From a bacterium (GTDB lineage Bacteria > Pseudomonadota > Alphaproteobacteria > Caulobacterales > Hyphomonadaceae), in assembly GCA_016125045.1 (NCBI GenBank), contig WGML01000002.1, positions 186,001 to 250,000 of the forward strand: 64,000 nucleotides of DNA, read 5' to 3'. Of the stretch, positions 26,658 to 34,982 are shown one piece after another. The position numbers and the translations under genes are program-made. How positions within the stretch are numbered: the first letter of the stretch is position 1; each line of letters opens with the position of its first letter. The notes below the pieces were generated by a model. That model was not told where the DNA came from, did not search any database, and saw nothing but the letters and a program-made list of their open reading frames with translations.

Positions 26658-27731
26658 TCAGGGCCGCAGCACCACCCGGCCGACGATCGATCCAGCCCGC
26701 AGCTGGTCCAGCGTCGCATTGGCCTGGTCGAGCGGCCTTGTCTCGATCGGGATCGGCGCGATCTTGCCGGCGCGCACCAGCTCCATCATCTCGATCGTCT
26801 CGCCAAGCGGGCCGGTATAGGAGCCGATGATCGAGAACGGACGGCCCGGAAAGGACGGGATCGGCGCCGCGAACTTGCCGCCGAACAGCCCCACGACGAC
26901 GATCGCCCCGCCGCGGCGCAGTGCGCCGTTCGCGTAGTTCAGGGACGGCGTGGACCCGACGAAGTCGACCGCGGCCGCGACCCCGCCCCCGGTGTCGACC
27001 TTCAATTGTTTCAGCGTGTCGGCGTCCTTGGAATTATAGACCGCATGCGCCCCCGCGCTCATCGCCGCGTCGAGCTTGCGCTGGTCGATGTCCGCGGCGA
27101 GCAGGCGCGCCTCCGGGAACAGCGCCCGCGCAAACTGCAGCCCCATCATTCCGACTCCGCCGAGGCCGACAATCAGAATCGGATCGCCGGGGGCGATGTC
27201 GCGGATCTTTTTCAGCGCCGAATAGGCCGTGATGCCGGAGCACATATAGGCCGCGGCCAGCCCCTCCGGCACGCCCGTCGCGTCGAGCAGATATTTCGGA
27301 TGCGGCACGAGCACATACTCGGCGTAGCCGCCCGCCACCTGAATGCCGAGCTGGCGCGGCTTCAGGCAGATATGCTCCGCATCGCGCTTGCAGGTCGGGC
27401 AGTCGCCGCAGCCGATCCACGGAAACACGACGAAGCGCTCACCCACCGCGCGGCTTCCCAGATGCGCCTTCGCCTCCGGGCCGACGGCCGCCAGCGTTCC
27501 CTCGATTTCGTGGCCGAGCGTGTGCGGCAGGGTCCGCCCGCGCGACCAGTCCAGCTTGTCGCCGTCGCCGATGTCGACATAGCCGTCCTGCAGGTGGACG
27601 TCCGAATGGCACACGCCGCATCGTGTGATCTTCACCAGCACTTCGGTTCCGCTTGGCGTCGGAACCTCTCCGGCGACCTCTTGCAGGGGTTGTCCGTAAG
27701 CGACGATGGCCTGGCTTTTCACTGGTCGCAT
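26658..27731 (-). CDS. Zinc-dependent alcohol dehydrogenase
   Basis: A 357-residue MDR superfamily dehydrogenase. The catalytic zinc motif is CGVCHSDVH (about residues 37-45) with GHEIEGTLAAVGP downstream. The structural zinc site is CGDCPTCKRDAEHIC. The NAD(P)-binding Rossmann motif reads VGLGGVGMMGLQFA. It oxidises alcohols or reduces aldehydes; substrate and cofactor preference cannot be set from sequence. The 5' region has a TGGTTTG/CAAACCA inverted repeat close to the start codon. It converges on the membrane protein at 26235-26639. Confidence 0.93.
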   Translation of the reverse strand: MRPVKSQAIVAYGQPLQEVAGEVPTPSGTEVLVKITRCGVCHSDVHLQDGYVDIGDGDKLDWSRGRTLPHTLGHEIEGTLAAVGPEAKAHLGSRAVGERFVVFPWIGCGDCPTCKRDAEHICLKPRQLGIQVAGGYAEYVLVPHPKYLLDATGVPEGLAAAYMCSGITAYSALKKIRDIAPGDPILIVGLGGVGMMGLQFARALFPEARLLAADIDQRKLDAAMSAGAHAVYNSKDADTLKQLKVDTGGGVAAAVDFVGSTPSLNYANGALRRGGAIVVVGLFGGKFAAPIPSFPGRPFSIIGSYTGPLGETIEMMELVRAGKIAPIPIETRPLDQANATLDQLRAGSIVGRVVLRP

Positions 27732-27746
27732 CTCCCGAGGTGCGGT

Positions 27747-27767
27747 TGGTTTGTTTCGTCCAAACCA
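27747..27767. repeat. Inverted repeat in the alcohol dehydrogenase leader
   Basis: TGGTTTG (27747-27753), seven-base spacer, CAAACCA (27761-27767), 16 bp before the start codon at 27731. The placement fits a repressor operator or an mRNA hairpin. No regulator gene is adjacent. Confidence 0.45.
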
Positions 27768-27832
27768 TCACGTCGCGGGCGCGTTGTCACCCGGCTTCGC
27801 GGGTCAAATTCGGCGCCGCCGGGGGAGGGCGA

Positions 27833-28387
27833 TCATCCCCGGTCGGGCGTCAGGTCGGGCGTCAGGTCGGGCGTGAGGCGGCGCTCCATGAAGCGGATCA
27901 TCGGCTTCAGTCGTTCAGGATAGTCGATATACGGCGCGCAGTCGTTAAAGCCGATCGCGCGATAGAGGCCGATCGCCTCGACCATGTCCCGGCTCGTGTC
28001 GAGCCGCATCACCGAAAACCCATCGCCGCGCGCGGCATCGATCAGGGCGAGGCACAACGCCCGGCCGACCCCGCGGCCCGCCAGCTCCGACCGCACGAAC
28101 AGCCGCTTCATTTCGCAGGCGTCATCCGTCAGCCGCTTGTAGGCGACCCCGCCCGCGACGGCGTCGCCTGCAACCGCCAGCAGCACGCGGCCGTTCGGCG
28201 GGCCGTAGGTGCGCCCGAGCCGCGTCAGCTCCTCCTCGAGCGCCTGATGCCCGAAGGCGAGGTCGACGAACCAGGGATCATCGCGATAGCGCTCTCGGCA
28301 CCAGCCGACATAGTCGGCGACGAGCTCGCCGAACGCTGCGTAGTCGGCGCCGCCGCTTGCCTCGCGGAGCGTGACCGCGCCGGTCAC
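27833..28387 (-). CDS. GNAT family N-acetyltransferase
   Basis: About 184 residues from a GTG at 28387 that overlaps the stop of the upstream serine hydrolase gene (GTGA). The core has KRLFVRSELAGRGVGRALCLALIDAA, the acetyl-CoA-binding motif A, and YRAIGFNDCAPYI motif B. The substrate is unknown. An ATG at 28429 is in frame but lies inside the upstream gene. The C-terminus carries LTPD repeats from a 12-bp tandem array. Confidence 0.85.
   Translation of the reverse strand: MTGAVTLREASGGADYAAFGELVADYVGWCRERYRDDPWFVDLAFGHQALEEELTRLGRTYGPPNGRVLLAVAGDAVAGGVAYKRLTDDACEMKRLFVRSELAGRGVGRALCLALIDAARGDGFSVMRLDTSRDMVEAIGLYRAIGFNDCAPYIDYPERLKPMIRFMERRLTPDLTPDLTPDRG
27841..27876. repeat. 12-bp tandem repeat, three copies
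   Basis: GGTCGGGCGTCA occurs at 27841-27852 and 27853-27864, with a third copy at 27865-27876 differing by one base. It encodes the LTPD units at the C-terminus of the GNAT protein. Gains or losses keep the frame. Confidence 0.9.
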
Positions 28388-29490
28388 TCCGTCCCGCCGG
28401 CCGGAGCTGCGGCCATGATCCGCTTCCACAGCTCACGCGGAAAGCCCGTTTCGGGCTGATCGCCCATGCGGACGACGATCAGCCTTGCGCTTGGAACCAC
28501 GAACAGGTGGCGGTTGAACGCGCCGTTCGCCGCCACCATGTCCGCCGGCGCTTCGGGCACCGCGCGGCCTTCGATGCGCCGCCGTCCGGGCTGCAAGGCA
28601 TAGGCGCCGTCGTTCAGCCACCACAGCCGCCCGTAAGCGGGATTCGTCGCCGCCGGAGACAGCATCGCCTTGAACTCGGCTTCCGAAAGTAGGCGGCGTC
28701 CGTCCGGGCCGACGCCGCCCGCGAGAATCATCTCCCCGAACCGCACCAGGTCGCGCGGAGAGGTCACAAGCCCTGTCGGATTGTCCGCGCCCGCGAGCGC
28801 CGCCGGGCGGACAGCCCAGCGTGTGTCGGCGAGGCCGAGCGGCCGCGCCAGCCAGTCCTCCGTGAGCGCATCGAGCGTCATGCCGGTGGCTTTTTCGAGC
28901 ACCGGCTTCAGTCTGGCGTAGGCGGGCGTGTTGTAGAAAAACTGCGTTCCGGCCGGCGCTTCATAGGCGAGCTGTTCATCGAGTCCGCTCGACATGCGCA
29001 GCAGGTTTTCAACCGTGATCTCGCCCTCCTGCCCGGCGCCGGCTTTCGACCAGCCGGGTCCGAGATAGTCGGAGACGAGCTTCGCGGGATCGAGAAAGCC
29101 GCGGTCGATCGCGATCCCGGCGATCACAGCGATAAAGCTCTTCTGCTGCGAGGCCACGTCCTCGAGCGGTTCGCCGCTTGCGCTCTCGCCCTTGTAGAGA
29201 TTGTTCGCAAACCGTCCCGTGGGGTCCTCAGGCGGCCAGGTCCGGTTGAGGATCGTCTGCCCGTCCGCAACGATCACAAGCGCCGTCGATTTCTGCTCTC
29301 GCGCGTAGTCCGCGAGCGCGCGCAGGGCCGCTTCGTCCCAGCCGGCGACGCCCGGCCTTTCGATTTCCAGCGTCGTGACGGTCGGAGGCGGGCGCACGAC
29401 CCCACCCGTCGGCGGCGTCGTACAGGCGGCGAGCGCGGCCGCCGCCGCGACCGCCATCGCCTTCGATCCCGACAACCAGCTTTGTGACAT
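28384..29490 (-). CDS. Serine hydrolase lipoprotein (class C beta-lactamase fold)
   Basis: From the ATG at 29490 with GGGAG upstream, 368 residues. The signal sequence ends in a lipobox (AALAAC). The serine hydrolase core has S-x-x-K as SQQK (in EDVASQQKSFIAV), a YNT motif in FFYNTPAYARL, and LWWLNDGAY near the end. The family includes EstB-type esterases, penicillin-binding-like proteins and class C beta-lactamases; this one lacks strong features of a true AmpC. It probably acts at the periplasmic face of a membrane. It is followed by the GNAT gene with a four-base overlap. Confidence 0.85.
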   Translation of the reverse strand: MSQSWLSGSKAMAVAAAAALAACTTPPTGGVVRPPPTVTTLEIERPGVAGWDEAALRALADYAREQKSTALVIVADGQTILNRTWPPEDPTGRFANNLYKGESASGEPLEDVASQQKSFIAVIAGIAIDRGFLDPAKLVSDYLGPGWSKAGAGQEGEITVENLLRMSSGLDEQLAYEAPAGTQFFYNTPAYARLKPVLEKATGMTLDALTEDWLARPLGLADTRWAVRPAALAGADNPTGLVTSPRDLVRFGEMILAGGVGPDGRRLLSEAEFKAMLSPAATNPAYGRLWWLNDGAYALQPGRRRIEGRAVPEAPADMVAANGAFNRHLFVVPSARLIVVRMGDQPETGFPRELWKRIMAAAPAGGTE

Positions 29491-29524
29491 CAGGCGTCTC
29501 CCTGCAGCAGCCCACTCCGCAACA

Positions 29525-29932
29525 TTATCCCCCTGTTCCGGGGTCATCGGCGGTGAAACGAAGTCCGCCCCCGCCATCCGTCGCCCTGTAAAAACAGGAC
29601 CTCCGGCCCGTATGGCACGCCGCGCCGGTTTGCCGAACCTTCAGCAGAACCGCGTCCTGGTCGCAGTCAAACATCACGTCAACCACGCTCTGACTGTGTC
29701 CTGATGTGTCGCCCTTGCGCCAGAGTTCGCCGCGCGATCTCGACCAGTAGACCGCCCGTCCCAAGGATAAAGTCAGTTCGAGCGCCTCGGCGTTCATCCA
29801 GGCGAGCATCAACACTTCGCCCGTGTCCGCGTCTTGTGCGATTGCGGCGATCAGCCCCTCCGCGTTGAATTTCGGCCGCAGCTCACGCGTCTCATCCTGC
29901 GCGACGCCATCGAGGGGAGGAGAAAAAGTCAT
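29525..29932 (-). CDS. hisI: Phosphoribosyl-AMP cyclohydrolase HisI
   Basis: A 135-residue enzyme for the third step of histidine biosynthesis (opening of the adenine ring of PR-AMP). Metal and active-site motifs are clear: [20 protein letters not shown], then [21 protein letters not shown] and GRRSCFYR, carrying the zinc cysteines and magnesium aspartates. It is not next to hisE or other his genes. The upstream region is locally A+T-rich with a TACAAT -10-like box on the minus strand. hisC lies 22 kb away. Confidence 0.95.
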   Translation of the reverse strand: MTFSPPLDGVAQDETRELRPKFNAEGLIAAIAQDADTGEVLMLAWMNAEALELTLSLGRAVYWSRSRGELWRKGDTSGHSQSVVDVMFDCDQDAVLLKVRQTGAACHTGRRSCFYRATDGGGGLRFTADDPGTGG

Positions 29933-30016
29933 TATGAATCCAATGAATTAAGGTAGATTGTACCCTTCGCGCGCCCACGGCGAAGCTCCCTTTCGCCCGC
30001 CCCGCCCCCGCGGCGA

Positions 30017-30463
30017 CTATCCCGCGGGCGCGCGCGCCTCCAGCGCCATTTCGATCGCCGCCGTTGCGGCCTCGAAGGCGAGCAGCGTCGACTGATGGCG
30101 GGGGGGATAGTCGCGCACCGGCGCGAGATGCCGCAATTCCCAGAAATCGCCCGTCGGCGGCTCCGCCCCGTCCTTCAGCATCGCTTTCAATCCATCGCGC
30201 GCGGCGATGATATCCGACAGCGACTTTCCGATCGCCTGTCGAGCAAGGATCGAGGTTGACGCCTGTCCGAGCGCGCATGCCTTGGGGTCGACCGAGATCG
30301 CCGAGATCCGCCCCCCCTCGTCGAGCCGAACCGCGACTTCGACGGTCGAGCCGCAGATCTTCGACACTTTCAACGACCGGCCGTGCGCATCCTGCAAGGG
30401 ATCGAGATGCGGAATGTCGCCCGCAAGCTCAAGCACCCGGTTGTGGTACAGATCACCGAACAT
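30017..30463 (-). CDS. IscU/NifU-like iron-sulfur scaffold family protein
   Basis: About 148 residues from the ATG at 30463 (a TTG at 30499 is an alternative). It begins MFGDLYHNRVLELAG, followed by KICGSTVEVAVRLDEGGRIS and KACALGQASTSILARQAIGK, matching the IscU-like fold with conserved Cys residues. This group sits near folE, hisI and yidD in many alphaproteobacteria. A scaffold or iron-sulfur transfer role is inferred from fold only, and no isc or suf genes are nearby. Confidence 0.85.
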   Translation of the reverse strand: MFGDLYHNRVLELAGDIPHLDPLQDAHGRSLKVSKICGSTVEVAVRLDEGGRISAISVDPKACALGQASTSILARQAIGKSLSDIIAARDGLKAMLKDGAEPPTGDFWELRHLAPVRDYPPRHQSTLLAFEAATAAIEMALEARAPAG

Positions 30464-30517
30464 GGGAGGATAGATCGCCCGTCGCGCGGCCGCGATCAAG
30501 GGAGATGTCCGCCATCA

Positions 30518-31441
30518 CTATCCCGCCTCGGCGCTCGCGAGCGCCGGCTCGAGCGTGCGCCGGTAGTCCTTGGCCCTAAGCTGGAACGCCGCTTCCGCCC
30601 CCGCCTTCGCTTCGGCCGTCAGCCGCGTCTGCACCGCCTCGAGCCTGGCCTCGATGACCGCCGCCGCGCGTGCGGTCCGCGCCATGCCTAGGTCATCGGC
30701 CCTTGCAAGGCCAGGGAGGGCGGCCTTGGCGACGTCGATGTCCTGAATGTCGCCAAGCAGGCGCACCAGCGCGCCGAGCCGTTCGATCCGCTCCGCCGCG
30801 CGACCCTGCATCACATCGCGCATCAGTCTCAGATGGTGGAGGTGAACCTTCGCATGCTTGCGCGCTTCGTGGAGGGCGGTGGTCTCCGACGAGCCGGCGG
30901 CGACGAGAAACGCCTTGCGCGCCCGCTGGTAACTGCTGGACAAGCCGTCGAGCAACGGCTCCGTCGTCGATGACCGCTCCCGCCAGGTCATCCGGGCGAG
31001 GGCATCGGCTTCCCGCCGCGCAACGGCGCGGAACGCCTCGATCCGGGACCGGGCCCCCGCTCCGCCGAACATCGTCGCCTCCGTCTGGTTGAGCGCGATC
31101 GCGACCTCCGTCAGATCGCCGCCGTCGACCGTCGGTCCGATCTGAGGCGCGAGCCGGATGAGGCTGTCATGGGCGGCGCTGGCGTCCCGCAGCGGAGCGA
31201 GCAGGCGGCCCGCATCCCGCCAACCATGAAGCCGGCGTCTGTACTCTCCCTCCTTCAGGAACGGTCGGCCGAGCTTGAGGGCGGCCCGGATTTTCTTGCA
31301 GCGGGTGCGCATCTTCAGCACGTCGTGCGGCGTGTCGCCGCCACTCCCGCTCAGAAGGGAAACAATGCGCTCGGCCTGCTCACACGCGGTCTCGCGAATC
31401 GCCTGCGCGGGGGACAGCGCCGGATCGAGCCGATAGCTCAT
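30518..31441 (-). CDS. CHAD domain protein
   Basis: A 307-residue helical protein with conserved His and basic residues typical of CHAD: HDVLKMRTRCKKIRAALKLG near residue 40 and HEARKHAKVHLHHLRLMRDV near residue 190. CHAD proteins bind polyphosphate and often occur on phosphate granules. No CYTH triphosphatase partner lies next to it. The gene is in a minus-strand run with the IscU-like gene 54 bp downstream. Confidence 0.9.
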   Translation of the reverse strand: MSYRLDPALSPAQAIRETACEQAERIVSLLSGSGGDTPHDVLKMRTRCKKIRAALKLGRPFLKEGEYRRRLHGWRDAGRLLAPLRDASAAHDSLIRLAPQIGPTVDGGDLTEVAIALNQTEATMFGGAGARSRIEAFRAVARREADALARMTWRERSSTTEPLLDGLSSSYQRARKAFLVAAGSSETTALHEARKHAKVHLHHLRLMRDVMQGRAAERIERLGALVRLLGDIQDIDVAKAALPGLARADDLGMARTARAAAVIEARLEAVQTRLTAEAKAGAEAAFQLRAKDYRRTLEPALASAEAG

Positions 31442-31489
31442 GCCGCGATCCGCGTCACTCGATGGGCCGCGATCGCCCGCTTCGTCACG

Positions 31490-31936
31490 TCATCGCCCGC
31501 GGGGCTGTTTTTTCTGGTCATTGTCGGCGGTGATCGGGATGCGGATGCGGGTGCGGGTGTAGCGGGCCCGCGGCTCGTTGTCGCGCGGCCAGAATTCCAC
31601 CGTCCATGCGTGCACATCGTCGTTGAGTTCGAAAAGGCGCGTGCACTCGAGCGCGGGCACGGGCCGGCCGTCCGGCCTGTTTCCATCACGGCAGGTGAAG
31701 CCGTCGGTCGTGAGGTCCGCCTGCGCCCTCGAAAGGTCCGCCTCGTCATAGCGCGAGGTGATGAACTGCCGGAACGACGCGTCGACCGCGCCCTCGGCGT
31801 CGCGGTTCCAATAGCCGAAATCCGTGCCAGCGGGGCCGGTCCCCTGAGGTGGTCGCGCGCCCTCGGTGGACGCGCACCCCGCCGCCATCGCGGCGGACAT
31901 CGCCAGAATCCTCGCCAGAAGAAGTGACCGCATCAT
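31490..31936 (-). CDS. Small lipoprotein, unknown function
   Basis: From the ATG at 31936 (a second ATG follows directly), 148 residues. The signal sequence is MMRSLLLARILAMSAAMAAG with Cys as the next residue (lipobox AAGC). The mature part has FGYWNRDAEGAVDASFRQFI, two further Cys residues and a basic tail. No family recognised. It lies between cysS and the CHAD gene. Confidence 0.65.
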   Translation of the reverse strand: MMRSLLLARILAMSAAMAAGCASTEGARPPQGTGPAGTDFGYWNRDAEGAVDASFRQFITSRYDEADLSRAQADLTTDGFTCRDGNRPDGRPVPALECTRLFELNDDVHAWTVEFWPRDNEPRARYTRTRIRIPITADNDQKKQPRGR

Positions 31937-32031
31937 GCTTCGTCTCGTCTCTCCCCGGCCGCCGGTCCACCCAGCCCAAAAACCGCTGGTCGACAATGAT
32001 CTTCGCGAGGCTGAAGGTCAAATGGCGCCGC

Positions 32032-33411
32032 TCACACGCGCCGCCACGTCGAGCCATCCGGCCCATCCATGATCTCCACGCCCTCCGCGGCGAGGTCCGC
32101 GCGAATGGCGTCCGCCCGGGCGAAATCCTTCCCCTTTCGCGCCGCGATCCGTTCGGCCACCAGCGCGTCGATGCGCGCGGCGTCATCCTTGTCGCCTCGC
32201 GCCCAGTCGTCCGGATCAGCCTGCAGCAGGCCCAGCAGAGCGCCCGCCGAAACCAGCTCCGCCTTCAGCCTCGGCCAGTCCGCTGGTTTCGCCTTGTTGG
32301 CCTCGGTTGCAAGCGCGGACAGCTCCGCCAGCGCCTGCGGCGTGTTGAGGTCGTCGCAGATCGCCTCAAGGAAAGCGGCGGGCGGGGCGATCTCCTCGCC
32401 CGGCGAATCGGCGTCCCGCATTCGACGGAGCGCGTTGTAGAGCCGGTCGAGCGTCGCCTTCGACTGTGCAATCAGCCCGTCGGTCCAGTCGAGCGGCTGG
32501 CGGTAATGCGCCGACAGCAGCGCGAGCCTGAGGGTCTCCCCGCGATGATGTTTCAACAGCTCGTCGATCGTGCGGACATTGCCGAGGCTCTTCGACATCT
32601 TCTCCGCGTCCATCGACAGAAAGCCGTTGTGCAGCCAGTAATTGGCGAAGGGCGCGCCGTTTGCGCATTCCGACTGGGCGATCTCGTTCTCATGGTGCGG
32701 GAAGACGAGGTCGATCCCCCCGAGATGGATGTCGATCGTTTCTCCGAGCACCGCCTTCGCCATCGCCGAGCACTCGATATGCCAGCCCGGCCGGCCCGGA
32801 CCCCAGGGGCTGTCCCAGACCGCGTCCGCGGGCTCGCCGGGCTTCGCCGCCTTCCACAGCGAGAAATCCGCCGGGTCGCGCTTGTCCGCCGCGACGTCCA
32901 CCCGCGCGCCGGCGATCATCTCGTCGCGATCCCGGCCGGAAAGCTTGCCATAGTCGGGGTCCGACGGGACATGAAACAGGAGTCCGGACGGCGTCGGATA
33001 GGCGTGGCCGCGCGCCTCCAGAACCTTCATCATGTCGATCATGTCGTCGATGTGCGCCGTTGCGTGCGGGACATGGTTGGGCGCTGCGACCCCGAGCGCG
33101 GCGAGATTGCGGCGATAGAGATTCGCGAACGTCGCCGACACCTCGCTGATCGACCTCCCGCCCTCGACGGCTGCGGAGATGATCTTGTCGTCGATGTCGG
33201 TGATGTTGGTTGCATAGACCACCGCCGCCCGGCCGTAGACATGCTGTAACAGCCGCACGAGCACGTCCGACACGACCGCCGGCCGGGCGTTGCCTATGTG
33301 CGCAGGCGCGTAGACCGTCGGTCCGCAGGTGTACATGGTCACCCGTTGTTCATTGATCGGAACGAAGGTCTCCTTCTCGCGGGAGAGCGTGTTTGTGAGT
33401 CGGATGCGCAT
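32032..33411 (-). CDS. cysS: Cysteinyl-tRNA synthetase
   Basis: A 459-residue class I aminoacyl-tRNA synthetase. The N-terminus has MYTCGPTVYAPAHIGNARP, holding the zinc cysteine and the HIGH-type motif HIGN. Further zinc ligands lie in WHIECSAMA and FPHHENEIAQSE. The KMSKS loop is EKMSKSLGN. The C-terminal helical anticodon-binding part is present. It charges tRNA(Cys). It is divergent from folE with a 174-bp gap. Confidence 0.98.
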   Translation of the reverse strand: MRIRLTNTLSREKETFVPINEQRVTMYTCGPTVYAPAHIGNARPAVVSDVLVRLLQHVYGRAAVVYATNITDIDDKIISAAVEGGRSISEVSATFANLYRRNLAALGVAAPNHVPHATAHIDDMIDMMKVLEARGHAYPTPSGLLFHVPSDPDYGKLSGRDRDEMIAGARVDVAADKRDPADFSLWKAAKPGEPADAVWDSPWGPGRPGWHIECSAMAKAVLGETIDIHLGGIDLVFPHHENEIAQSECANGAPFANYWLHNGFLSMDAEKMSKSLGNVRTIDELLKHHRGETLRLALLSAHYRQPLDWTDGLIAQSKATLDRLYNALRRMRDADSPGEEIAPPAAFLEAICDDLNTPQALAELSALATEANKAKPADWPRLKAELVSAGALLGLLQADPDDWARGDKDDAARIDALVAERIAARKGKDFARADAIRADLAAEGVEIMDGPDGSTWRRV

Positions 33412-33585
33412 TGTGGGTTTCTTTGTCTCGGCCGAGGCCGCAGGATTCCGGCGTTCGCCGGTTGGCGAGGCGATGAGCGGCGACTATGTGTCACTTACCC
33501 CGAAGGGGATCAATCCGGGTGGATGTCGAGGTCGGGCGCTGGCGTCCCGGCGCCGGACCCGCTCCTGTGCTGGAAAGGTCGGCTG

Positions 33586-34200
33586 GTGGACGCCGTGATC
33601 AAGGGCAAGATTAAGGGCGGCGCCGAAGCCGTCGTTCGGCCGTCTCGGGATGCGGCGGAAGAAGCCGTGCGCACCCTCATCGCCTGGGCGGGCGATGATC
33701 CCCGCCGTCCCGGCCTCATCGACACGCCGCAGCGCGTCGTCGACGCCTATGAGGAATGGTTCGCCGGGTATCGCGACGATCCGATCCAGTATCTGTCGCG
33801 CACCTTCGATGATGTCGGCGGCTATGACGACATGGTCATGCTTCGCGATATCGAGGTCGAGAGCCATTGCGAGCACCACATCGCGCCCTTCCTCGGGCAG
33901 GCCTGCGTCGCCTATCTGCCCACGAACGCCGTCGTCGGCATCTCCAAGCTCGCCCGCGTCGTCGAGATTTTCGCCAAGCGGCTCCAGACCCAGGAGACGA
34001 TGACAACCCAGATCGCCCAGACGATCGAACTCGCCCTCAAGCCACGCGGCGTCGCCGTGTTCATCGACGCCAAGCACCAGTGCATGACGACGCGCGGGGT
34101 CCACCACCCGAACGTCTCCACCATCACCACGCATTTCATGGGCGAGTTCCGCACCGACCGCGAACTTCGCGAGCGTTTCCTCCGCCTCGCGGGACGGTGA
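33586..34200 (+). CDS. folE: GTP cyclohydrolase I FolE
   Basis: From the GTG at 33586, with GGAAAGG seven bases upstream, 204 residues. Conserved motifs: RDIEVESHCEHHIAPFLGQ (zinc Cys and His), VGISKLARVVEIFAKRLQTQE and HQCMTTRGVHHP. The enzyme converts GTP to dihydroneopterin triphosphate, the first step of folate synthesis. The frame stays open upstream to 33298, but that extension overlaps the start of cysS and lacks family similarity. It converges on a lipoprotein gene eight bases away. Confidence 0.96.
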   Translation: MDAVIKGKIKGGAEAVVRPSRDAAEEAVRTLIAWAGDDPRRPGLIDTPQRVVDAYEEWFAGYRDDPIQYLSRTFDDVGGYDDMVMLRDIEVESHCEHHIAPFLGQACVAYLPTNAVVGISKLARVVEIFAKRLQTQETMTTQIAQTIELALKPRGVAVFIDAKHQCMTTRGVHHPNVSTITTHFMGEFRTDRELRERFLRLAGR

Positions 34201-34207
34201 CCCGCGC

Positions 34208-34810
34208 CTAGCGCAACGCGCGCTTCCACGCCGGCGTCCGCGCGTCGCCGATGCCGGTGTGGGACCAGCTGATCTCGCCGGCGTCGCCGTCCGGTCCCGC
34301 CGGGAGCGCGATCTCGATTATTGCGCCCGATGGACAGAATTTCGCGTCGGCGTCCGCCGGGAAGTCCTCTCGGAAGGTCAGCCGGTCGACCGGGTCGCCG
34401 GAACGCGCGACGAGGCTGAGCACGCCGAAGCATTCATGTGACCGCCAGACGGACTCCCCCGTCCAGCCACCGTCCGCGGCGGTTGGGCCGTCCCCGCGAG
34501 ACACGCGCAGTTCAACCGGCGCCGGCGCGTGGCCGCGACGCTCGAGCACGCCGACCCAGGCCCCTTCCATGGTGCTGGGCGACCGTTCGAACAGTTGCGG
34601 GTCGCGGTGATCTGGCATGTAGAAATTGACCGGTCCCAGCCAGGGCGCGAGCCACGGATCGTCCCCGACCTCGAATGCGGCGGGCCCCGCTGCGCCGTCC
34701 CCCGCCTTCGGCGCCGTCCCGTTCGACGAAACGCCCCGGTCTCCGCATCCGCCGACGAGGGCGACGCACGCCAGCGCAACGACTTTGCCGAAAGAGGAGT
34801 GTGCAAGCAT
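34208..34810 (-). CDS. Lipoprotein, unknown function
   Basis: From the ATG at 34810, 200 residues with a lipoprotein signal (MLAHSSFGKVVALACVALVG, lipobox VGGC). The mature part includes WLAPWLGPVNFYMPDHRDP, a MEGAWVGVLERRG strand and Cys residues in SHECFGV and AKFCPSG. I cannot place it in a family. It is divergent from the polytopic protein at 34983 with about 170 bp between. That gap holds a GACCGG/CCGGTC hairpin at 34857-34874. Confidence 0.65.
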   Translation of the reverse strand: MLAHSSFGKVVALACVALVGGCGDRGVSSNGTAPKAGDGAAGPAAFEVGDDPWLAPWLGPVNFYMPDHRDPQLFERSPSTMEGAWVGVLERRGHAPAPVELRVSRGDGPTAADGGWTGESVWRSHECFGVLSLVARSGDPVDRLTFREDFPADADAKFCPSGAIIEIALPAGPDGDAGEISWSHTGIGDARTPAWKRALR

Positions 34811-34982
34811 GGTCTGACTCGCTGAAGCCGACCTGACTTTGGACGCTCGTCGCGCCGACCGGAAGTCGCCGGTCAATAATCCAATCAAAACAAGGCGACA
34901 AACATCGAGTTCGAGTTTCGCGGCTGGTTGATGTTTTGGTCCCGATATGTTCTGGTGTCTTGTGGTTGTGGTGGGGGCGCCG

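Noticed and set aside
27841-27876. Short direct repeats as a CRISPR array
   Set aside because: The 12-bp units are contiguous with no spacers and encode part of a protein.
33298-33585. N-terminal extension of folE
   Set aside because: The extension overlaps the start of cysS, and a GTG with a good ribosome binding site at 33586 gives the normal FolE length.
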